A stretch of 6,472 nucleotides of DNA. Source: Pirellulaceae bacterium (GTDB lineage Bacteria; Planctomycetota; Planctomycetia; Pirellulales; Pirellulaceae). Made by a program: the position numbers and the translations under genes. This document shows positions 1 to 4,997 of this stretch, one piece after another. The stretch lies in the NCBI GenBank assembly GCA_030744095.1, contig JASLRF010000336.1, forward strand, positions 1 through 6,472. The letters are read 5' to 3'. The first letter of the stretch is position 1; each line of letters opens with the position of its first letter. The notes beneath the pieces are model-generated. The model saw only the letters and a list, made by a program, of their open reading frames with translations. It did no database searches and had not been told where the DNA came from.

Positions 1-1
1 G

Positions 2-823
2 CTCTCCAACCCCAAATTGGTGTTGTTGGGTGCAGCCGCCCAAGTTGGTGTCTTCCTCACGTTCTTGGGCGCGTTGGCTTTGGGCTTCGACGCCAAGATT
101 GCCGGTGCGATCGGCATTATCGGCGGTGCCGACGGACCCACGGCAATTTTTCTCGCATCCCGGCTCGCCCCAGAATACTTGGGGCCGATTGCCATCGCAG
201 CTTACTCGTACATGGCACTGGTCCCGGTAATCCAGCCGCCGATTATGAAACTGCTGACCACGCGAGAGGAACGTCGGATTCGAATGAAGCCGCCGCGAAC
301 GGTATCCAAGCGCGAACGAATCATCTTTCCCATCGTCGCCTTCTTGATTTGCACCCTGATCGCGCCAGGCGCACTCGTGTTGCTTGGTATGCTCTTCTTC
401 GGCAACCTGCTCAAAGAGAGTGGTGTTACGGAACGACTGGCGCAAACTGCGCGAACCGGGATGATCGACGTCGTCACGATTCTGCTGGGCTTCGCTGTCG
501 GAGCCAGTACGAAGGCTCAGTATTTTCTACGTGCCGAATCAATCTTGATTTTCACGTTGGGTGCCGCCTCGTTCGCGGTGGCGACAGCGGGTGGCGTGCT
601 GTTCGCGAAATTGATGAACGTGTTCTTGAAAGAGAAAATCAATCCGTTAGTTGGGGCCGCTGGCGTATCGGCGGTTCCCGATTCGGCCCGCGTGGTACAG
701 CAGGTCGGCCAACAGGAGGACTCGCATAACTTCTTGCTCATGCACGCCATGGCACCGAACGTTGCGGGGGTAATCGGTTCGGCCGTGGCTGCAGGCGTGT
801 TGTGGTCGGTATTGGCAGAATAG
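2..823 (+). CDS. oadB: Na+-transporting decarboxylase beta subunit (OadB/GcdB family), 5' end outside window
   Basis: This is the membrane subunit of a sodium-pumping decarboxylase; it couples decarboxylation of carboxybiotin on the alpha subunit to Na+ export. The frame is open from base 2, so the true start lies upstream; 273 residues are visible out of roughly 370-430 in the family. Numbering from the TTG at 17, I see the hallmark [16 protein letters not shown] (33-48), [18 protein letters not shown] (61-78) and [18 protein letters not shown] (209-226). Klebsiella OadB residues linked to Na+ binding and coupling (D203, Y229, N373, G377, S382, R389, recalled) fall on D39, Y65, N209, G213, S218 and R225 with identical spacing, so the pump looks functional. 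Hydrophobic segments lie near 2-24, 28-48, 55-72, 103-131, 150-165, 173-198 and 245-266. The alpha subunit follows after 37 bp, probably in one operon. Substrate class (oxaloacetate, methylmalonyl-CoA or glutaconyl-CoA) cannot be read from this subunit. Confidence 0.95.
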   Translation, partial: LSNPKLVLLGAAAQVGVFLTFLGALALGFDAKIAGAIGIIGGADGPTAIFLASRLAPEYLGPIAIAAYSYMALVPVIQPPIMKLLTTREERRIRMKPPRTVSKRERIIFPIVAFLICTLIAPGALVLLGMLFFGNLLKESGVTERLAQTARTGMIDVVTILLGFAVGASTKAQYFLRAESILIFTLGAASFAVATAGGVLFAKLMNVFLKEKINPLVGAAGVSAVPDSARVVQQVGQQEDSHNFLLMHAMAPNVAGVIGSAVAAGVLWSVLAE

Positions 824-860
824 TTCATCGGGTGAATTCGCCGTTAAAACAGGTGCTGAC

Positions 861-2657
861 GTGGCAAAGAAAATACAGTTCATGTGCACGGCCTTCCGGG
901 ATGGATTTCAATCTGTCTTTGGCGCGCGGGTGTTTACCAAGGACTTTCTGCCGGCCTTGGAAGCGGCGCGAGATGCGGGGATCAACTACTTCGAAGCAGG
1001 TGGTGGCGCGAGATTTCAGTCGTTGTATTTCTATTGCAACGAAGATGCGTTCAGCATGATGGACCAGTTTCGCGCCACAGCCGGCCCCGACGCCAACTTG
1101 CAGACCTTGGCGCGCGGTGTGAATGTCGTCGGACTGGAATCGCAGCCCAGCGACGTCATCAAATTGCACGCGGACTTATTCAAGAAACACGGCATCACCA
1201 CGATTCGCAATTTCGATGCCCTCAACGACGTCGAGAATCTGATCTACAGTGGCAAGTGCATCGTCGACGCCGGCCTGAAGCACCAGGTTTGCGTGACTCT
1301 GATGGAGTTGCCGCCTGGGTGCGCAGGAGCGCACGATCCAGACTTTTACGTGAGCACACTCCAGAAAATTCTGGATGCCAAAATCCCCTTTGACGCAGTC
1401 TGCTTTAAGGATGCCTCTGGTACGTCGGTGCCCTCGACAGTCCACGAGACAATCCGGCGCGCCCGAAAAATGCTGCCGGCGGATGCGTTCATTCATTTTC
1501 ACACCCACGAGACGGCTGGAACTTCGGTTCTTGCCTACAAGGCCGCGATTGACGCTGGTGTGGATGCCATTGATCTTTCGCTGGCACCTTGTTCGGGAGG
1601 TACGTGTCAACCCGATCTGTTGGTGATGTGGCACGCCTTGCGTGGGTCGGAATACACGCTGGACATAGACATTGAAAAAGTCCGCGAAGCGGAAGAAGTA
1701 TTCAAGGAGTGTATGGCGGATTATTTCCTGCCGCCGGAAGCGGTGGCGGTTGAACCGCTGATTCCGTGGAGTCCAATGCCGGGTGGTGCCTTGACCGCCA
1801 ACACGCAGATGATGCGTGACAATGGAATCATGGACAAGTATCCCGATTTGATAAAGGCCATGAGCGACGTTGTGCGGCGCGGTGGATTCGGGACGTCAGT
1901 CACGCCGGTGTCTCAGTTTTACGTGCAGCAGGCGCTGAACAACGTCATGTTTGGGCCGTGGAAGAAGATCGCCGAGCCTTACGGAAAGATGGTGCTGGGC
2001 TACTTCGGCAAAACGCCCGTGCCTCCCGATCCGGAAATTGTGAGCATCGCGTCGGAACAACTCGGCTTGGAGCCCACCACGCGTGCTCCGCTTGAAATTA
2101 ACGATGAAGATCCGAATAAGGGTGTCGAGCCCGCGCGGAAGGCATTGCAAGCCGAGGGACTCGAGGAGACGGACGAAAACGTTTTTATTGCCGCCGCCTG
2201 CAAAGAGAAAGGAATCGATTTTCTCAAGGGAGAGGCCAAGGTCGGCGTGCGGCTGCTCGAAAAGTCTGCCGACGAACCGGCAACGGAATCTTCCGAAACC
2301 GGCAAGTACGTGGTCTCGGTTAACGGTCGCGATTATCGGCTGGCGATTGACGGCAACCAGGCCACCGTCAACGGAGTCGCGTATCAGGTTGGATTGAAAC
2401 CGGATGAGGCGGGTGACGGTCCAGCGGCACCGCCGACGGGCAAGACATCGCCCGTGACAGCTGAAATGCCGGGCGTCGTGTTACGGCTGCTCGTTGGACC
2501 GGGCGATCCGATCCAGAAAGGTGATGCCCTGTTGGTTTTGGAAGCCATGAAAATGGAAGTTCACATTAATGCTCCCAGTGCGGGAATAGTCGCGGAAATG
2601 TCGGTCTCGATAGGTGACCAGGTGACGACTGGACAAGTGCTCGCGACGATCGGATGA
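861..2657 (+). CDS. oadA: Biotin-dependent decarboxylase/carboxyltransferase alpha subunit (OadA/PycB type)
   Basis: This cytoplasmic subunit moves CO2 from an oxo-acid, probably oxaloacetate, to biotin; the neighbouring beta subunit then releases it with Na+ export. At 598 residues it is full length (Klebsiella OadA is about 596). A TIM-barrel carboxyltransferase domain spans about 5-260 and a PYC_OADA domain about 260-465. A beta-rich stretch with two VNGxxY motifs (487-508), a Pro/Ala linker (514-531) and a biotinyl domain (532-598) follow. By analogy with pyruvate carboxylase, metal ligands are D14, carbamylated K183 (CFKDASG), H214 and H216 (HFHTHETAG); R13 and Q17 would bind substrate and T348 (SVTPVSQ) would be the catalytic threonine. 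Biotin attaches at K564 in EAMKMEV. The usual RDAHQS reads RDGFQS, which I recall from the epsilon/deltaproteobacterial PycB-like branch. The start is GTG, preceded by a weak AGG at 851-853; ATG at 882 is a less likely alternative because it would remove the first strand. A 2-oxoacid carboxylase subunit is possible, but the adjacent beta subunit favours a Na+ pump. Confidence 0.92.
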   Translation: MAKKIQFMCTAFRDGFQSVFGARVFTKDFLPALEAARDAGINYFEAGGGARFQSLYFYCNEDAFSMMDQFRATAGPDANLQTLARGVNVVGLESQPSDVIKLHADLFKKHGITTIRNFDALNDVENLIYSGKCIVDAGLKHQVCVTLMELPPGCAGAHDPDFYVSTLQKILDAKIPFDAVCFKDASGTSVPSTVHETIRRARKMLPADAFIHFHTHETAGTSVLAYKAAIDAGVDAIDLSLAPCSGGTCQPDLLVMWHALRGSEYTLDIDIEKVREAEEVFKECMADYFLPPEAVAVEPLIPWSPMPGGALTANTQMMRDNGIMDKYPDLIKAMSDVVRRGGFGTSVTPVSQFYVQQALNNVMFGPWKKIAEPYGKMVLGYFGKTPVPPDPEIVSIASEQLGLEPTTRAPLEINDEDPNKGVEPARKALQAEGLEETDENVFIAAACKEKGIDFLKGEAKVGVRLLEKSADEPATESSETGKYVVSVNGRDYRLAIDGNQATVNGVAYQVGLKPDEAGDGPAAPPTGKTSPVTAEMPGVVLRLLVGPGDPIQKGDALLVLEAMKMEVHINAPSAGIVAEMSVSIGDQVTTGQVLATIG

Positions 2658-2660
2658 TCA
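2655..2660. other. Abutting convergent stop codons in a TGATCA palindrome
   Basis: TGA at 2655-2657 ends the rightward alpha-subunit gene. The next three bases, TCA at 2658-2660, are the TGA stop of the leftward HD gene. The two stops form the self-complementary hexamer TGATCA with no intergenic base. No GC-rich hairpin with a T tract is visible around it, so any terminator must lie inside the opposite gene or termination must be factor-dependent. Confidence 0.97.
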
Positions 2661-3989
2661 ATCCATCCGGCGAATCGTTTCTTCGAGCAATGGTGCGAGA
2701 TCGCCGAGGCGCGGCAGTTCGTCCAACAGCTGCGGATGGATATAGACACGAACGCGTTTGACGTAGTCGTCGAATTGTTTGCGCGCCAAGGTGCTGACCA
2801 CCGGCGAAATCTCTCCCAACGTGCGATAGCAGTCCTCGGCGGGGAAATAGACATCGACGTTGAATTCGACTTCCAATCGAACCGGTGGCGCGTCGAAGAG
2901 GATCTCGTGCGGTGCCACGCGGCGGGCAAGCTTGTGACTGATGATGTCGGCGAATTGCTCGGAACATGCCGCCAGCCAAGGGTATGGGCGTCGAGCGAGC
3001 TTCGCATGCAACTCGCGATGCTGGAATATGCTGCATTCGATGGCCCGCTTGTACAACTGTCGCGTCGGACCGAACAGACCCACCAGCAAGTCGTAGGCTG
3101 GTCCGTTGGTCGCGGCTTCGAGCAACGCGGTGATCATCTCCTGTTCCCCAAGCCGAAACAACGCATCGAGATCTAATGCGCCATGCGACAAATAGAACGC
3201 GCGTTGCAACTGGGCCGTGCCGGCACGGACGGCATGATGCCAATAAACTTCACTGAACATCACGTAACGCGCGAAGACCATCATCTCTGCAGCGGTCTTT
3301 CCCTTGTTCGTGATTGCCAGACCGTCGCCCGTCTGATTCAGACAGAGGCTGCCAATCAGTCGTTGTTGGTCGAAGTTCTGCCCGTAAGGGACTCCGGCGT
3401 GCAGACTGTCGCGTGCCAAGTAGTCCATCTTGTCGATATCAATCGGACCGGACAACATTCCTTGCAAGATGCGCATCGCGCAGTCACGGGGTTTCTCCGA
3501 CAATAATGCCACGACTTCGCGCGGCTGAATATTCCAATCGTCGCGCAATGTATCCGCGATTTCACCTTCCAGAAGAAAGCTATTGGCGAACAGCTCATGA
3601 TCGGGAACGCCCGGCAGCTCGATATCTTCGATGGGATGACAAAACGGCCAGTGTCCTAAATCGTGGACTAAGGCCGCCACCAGAAAGACCTCCGCATCAT
3701 ACCGCGAGACAACCGCGGCAAATCGTTCGTCGTACGAGAGGCGTTTCAAGTACAACAGCGCCATGCGGTAGACGCCCAGCGAATGCTCGAACCGTGAATG
3801 ATGGGCCGCCGGGTAAACCTGGGAGACGAGCCCTAGCTGACTGATGCGTGCAAGGCGACGAAACTCGGCCGTGTCAATGATCTGCTTCACGCGCTGAGTG
3901 AGCGGAACGTCTAGCTCGGGCGGAATGCGAATCAACTGCCTTCGCGCGTCGAGTCCTGCGACTTCTGGAATTTCACCGATCGAATTCAT
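2658..3989 (-). CDS. HD-domain phosphohydrolase, SAMHD1/YwfO-like (putative dNTP triphosphohydrolase)
   Basis: This is a soluble 443-residue HD-superfamily metal hydrolase, close in length to the bacterial dNTPase-like proteins YwfO and EF1143 (about 430-460, recalled). Members cleave dNTPs to deoxynucleoside plus triphosphate. Motifs in order are HHSRFEHSLGVY (63-74), LVHDLGHWPFCHPIED (107-122), PDHELF (129-134) and GPIDIDKMDYLARDS (181-195). Metal ligands H69, H109, D110 and D186 match SAMHD1 H167, H206, D207 and D311. R66, H113, H118, H131, K187, Y190 and D194 match its other active-site residues, so catalysis is expected to be intact. The C-terminal part (about 200-443) is helical with a beta-rich end and no recognised extra domain. 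ATG at 3989 is chosen because the preserved N-terminal motif follows at once; the ribosome site is weak. It is probably translated from the same transcript as the zinc-ribbon gene 29 bp upstream. Actual substrate is unproven. Confidence 0.88.
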   Translation of the reverse strand: MNSIGEIPEVAGLDARRQLIRIPPELDVPLTQRVKQIIDTAEFRRLARISQLGLVSQVYPAAHHSRFEHSLGVYRMALLYLKRLSYDERFAAVVSRYDAEVFLVAALVHDLGHWPFCHPIEDIELPGVPDHELFANSFLLEGEIADTLRDDWNIQPREVVALLSEKPRDCAMRILQGMLSGPIDIDKMDYLARDSLHAGVPYGQNFDQQRLIGSLCLNQTGDGLAITNKGKTAAEMMVFARYVMFSEVYWHHAVRAGTAQLQRAFYLSHGALDLDALFRLGEQEMITALLEAATNGPAYDLLVGLFGPTRQLYKRAIECSIFQHRELHAKLARRPYPWLAACSEQFADIISHKLARRVAPHEILFDAPPVRLEVEFNVDVYFPAEDCYRTLGEISPVVSTLARKQFDDYVKRVRVYIHPQLLDELPRLGDLAPLLEETIRRMD

Positions 3990-4018
3990 GGTGCGAATGG
4001 GACCCGCTACTCTACTGC

Positions 4019-4684
4019 CTAGAACGCATCCAGGCCCGCCACGACTCGCATCAGAACGGTCACAATTACGTAAAGACCGTAATGCAGGATGCCGGTCATG
4101 TATTCAAGATCGAAACTTGCGAATGCCGAAAACGCGCCAACCAACACAAATGGCACCGTCACAAACGCCAATTGATAGGGCGTGAATTCGATACCCAACA
4201 CCCACGGGACGAATACGAAGACTCCCCACAGCGCCGCGTAGACGGCAGAACAGACAAGCACTCGAATGGCAAGTTCCTTGCCGCGAAATGCCTCGAGTTC
4301 GTCATTTCGCAGAAAAGCGTACCCGCCCAATACCAGTGGCGGTGCTAGCGAAACAGCCCCCAACAGCTTGATAAAGAACGGAACGTCACCGTCGTAGACG
4401 CGCAATCCAAATGCGATCCCAAACACCACGACAATGAAGACACCGATCCCAACGATACCTCTGGTGGAAACCGCTGTCTCCTCACGCATGATCGGCTCGA
4501 CGATGGCGCGACCTTTTGAATCCTTGAGGCCGGCGGCCTCAGGACCGTGAATGACAACTTCATCCTCAAGCGCGGGGATTTCGATCACGGTCTTGCACTT
4601 GGGGCATGGCCCTTGTTTTCCCGCGAATTTTTCGCTGACCGAAAACCGCTTCTTGCAGCCGGGACAGACGATGTTTATCGGCAT
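4019..4684 (-). CDS. Zinc-ribbon membrane protein of unknown function
   Basis: A 221-residue protein whose function I do not recognise. The N-terminus is a zinc ribbon, CPGC (7-10) with CPKC (27-30), in the CxxC...FAGKxGxCPKC pattern common in planctomycete proteins. A polar linker (about 35-75) follows, then five hydrophobic segments: about 76-95, 103-125, 139-165, 170-190 and 197-216. The ribbon therefore probably sits in the cytoplasm attached to a small integral membrane domain; the ribbon may bind a protein or nucleic acid, but that is inference. Start: the frame stays open upstream to 4885, but MPINIVCPGC at 4684 is the usual beginning of this ribbon type, with a weak GAG about 8 bases before it. 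The upstream extension has an implausible composition. The stop at 4019-4021 is 29 bp before the HD gene, which suggests a two-gene leftward operon. Confidence 0.8.
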   Translation of the reverse strand: MPINIVCPGCKKRFSVSEKFAGKQGPCPKCKTVIEIPALEDEVVIHGPEAAGLKDSKGRAIVEPIMREETAVSTRGIVGIGVFIVVVFGIAFGLRVYDGDVPFFIKLLGAVSLAPPLVLGGYAFLRNDELEAFRGKELAIRVLVCSAVYAALWGVFVFVPWVLGIEFTPYQLAFVTVPFVLVGAFSAFASFDLEYMTGILHYGLYVIVTVLMRVVAGLDAF

Positions 4685-4722
4685 TGCAGACTCGAATGGC
4701 AGATGGGAATACGGATTGCCTT

Positions 4723-4749
4723 GACCGGCGCTGAAAATGCCGACCGGCG
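4723..4749. repeat. Direct repeat GACCGGCG, two copies 19 bp apart
   Basis: GACCGGCG occurs at 4723-4730 and 4742-4749, start-to-start 19 bp, close to two helical turns. It lies in the probable leader of the leftward operon. It could be a protein-binding repeat or chance. Confidence 0.3.
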
Positions 4750-4757
4750 ACGTAGCA

Positions 4758-4763
4758 ATCATA
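4758..4763 (-). promoter_or_regulatory. Candidate -10 hexamer (TATGAT) for the leftward operon
   Basis: Read on the minus strand the hexamer is TATGAT, five of six matches to TATAAT, 73 bases before the zinc-ribbon start codon. The hexamers 16-18 bases upstream do not resemble TTGACA. The perfect palindrome at 4768-4783 would lie in the spacer. Confidence 0.2.
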
Positions 4764-4767
4764 CATG

Positions 4768-4783
4768 GTCGTGCTGGCACGAC
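4768..4783. promoter_or_regulatory. Perfect 7-bp inverted repeat, candidate operator
   Basis: GTCGTGC-TG-GCACGAC has two perfect 7-base arms around a 2-base centre, typical of a dimeric regulator site. It lies 84-99 bp before the leftward start codon and overlaps the spacer of the candidate leftward promoter. There is no T tract, so a terminator is unlikely. No regulator gene is in the window. Confidence 0.35.
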
Positions 4784-4815
4784 GCGATAGCACTTGCGCC
4801 TGGATTCCCTAGTTT

Positions 4816-4828
4816 TGGCAAACTGCCA
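4816..4828. repeat. Short inverted repeat TGGCA-AAC-TGCCA
   Basis: Two perfect 5-base arms with a 3-base centre in the middle of the divergent intergenic region. It could be a regulator half-site pair; an element this short can arise by chance. Confidence 0.25.
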
Positions 4829-4849
4829 GATGCCGTCAAGAACCTGACA

Positions 4850-4867
4850 GCAACAGATGCAACAGAT
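4850..4867. repeat. Tandem 9-bp duplication GCAACAGAT x2
   Basis: GCAACAGAT is repeated head-to-tail with no mismatch at 4850-4858 and 4859-4867. On the minus strand it creates the cysteine-rich run in the spurious upstream extension of the zinc-ribbon frame. It is probably a small slippage duplication in non-coding DNA. Confidence 0.6.
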
Positions 4868-4868
4868 T

Positions 4869-4881
4869 CGGATACGATCCG
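4869..4881. repeat. Short inverted repeat CGGAT-ACG-ATCCG
   Basis: Two perfect 5-base arms flank a 3-base centre, starting two bases after the tandem duplication. It is a possible operator for the rightward ATPase promoter, about 117 bp upstream of its start; this is inference only. Confidence 0.25.
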
Positions 4882-4941
4882 GCATAGGCGATTCCGCGGA
4901 GATTTGTTACTTTTCCGCGCCCGTATCCAGAGAGGGAGGCC

Positions 4942-4959
4942 GCATCCAAGGATGGATGC
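4942..4959 (+). other. Small hairpin in the ATPase leader
   Basis: GCATCC (4942-4947) and GGATGC (4954-4959) form a 6-bp stem with a 6-base loop. An alternative inner pairing ATCC/GGAT is also possible. It lies 25 bases before the Shine-Dalgarno site and is not followed by a T tract. It could be a leader RNA structure or another operator. Confidence 0.3.
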
Positions 4960-4984
4960 CGCGACAACCAGGGGTGGCGAATCG

Positions 4985-4990
4985 AAGGAG
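4985..4990 (+). promoter_or_regulatory. Shine-Dalgarno site AAGGAG of the ATPase gene
   Basis: AAGGAG lies 7 bases before the GTG at 4998, an ideal spacing. It fixes that GTG as the start rather than the in-frame ATG at 5013, which would be 22 bases away. It is the strongest ribosome site in the window. Confidence 0.85.
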
Positions 4991-4997
4991 TTCATTT

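Larger units (their letters stand above)
4685..4997. promoter_or_regulatory. Divergent intergenic region with promoter(s) for both flanking genes
   Basis: These 313 bp separate the leftward zinc-ribbon gene from the rightward ATPase gene and should carry both promoters. The region contains a cluster of small symmetric or repeated elements, listed separately. No convincing paired -35/-10 was found for either direction. The best -10 candidate is TATGAT on the minus strand at 4763-4758, with no good -35 partner. Reading frames crossing the region in both directions look non-coding. Confidence 0.7.

Noticed and set aside
829..843. GGTG-AATT-CGCC mini-hairpin between the beta and alpha subunit genes as a terminator or attenuator.
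   Set aside because: Only a 4-bp stem with one G-U pair and no T tract; the 37-bp gap fits co-transcription.
2566..3243. 225-residue leftward open frame.
   Set aside because: It overlaps the HD gene in another frame and runs into the alpha-subunit gene antisense; the Arg/Cys/Ser-rich composition is typical of a shadow frame.
3314..3844. 176-residue rightward open frame antisense to the HD gene.
   Set aside because: The opposite strand encodes a protein with intact catalytic motifs; this translation is Arg/Pro-rich with no motif.
4685..4885. A 67-residue N-terminal extension of the zinc-ribbon protein, with a Cys-rich run.
   Set aside because: The ribbon normally begins at or near the initiator Met, as at 4684; the extension has no recognisable domain and its Cys run comes from a 9-bp tandem duplication in the intergenic region.
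4942..4959. Leader hairpin as a riboswitch or terminator.
   Set aside because: A single 6-bp stem without a T tract and without any recognisable aptamer core.
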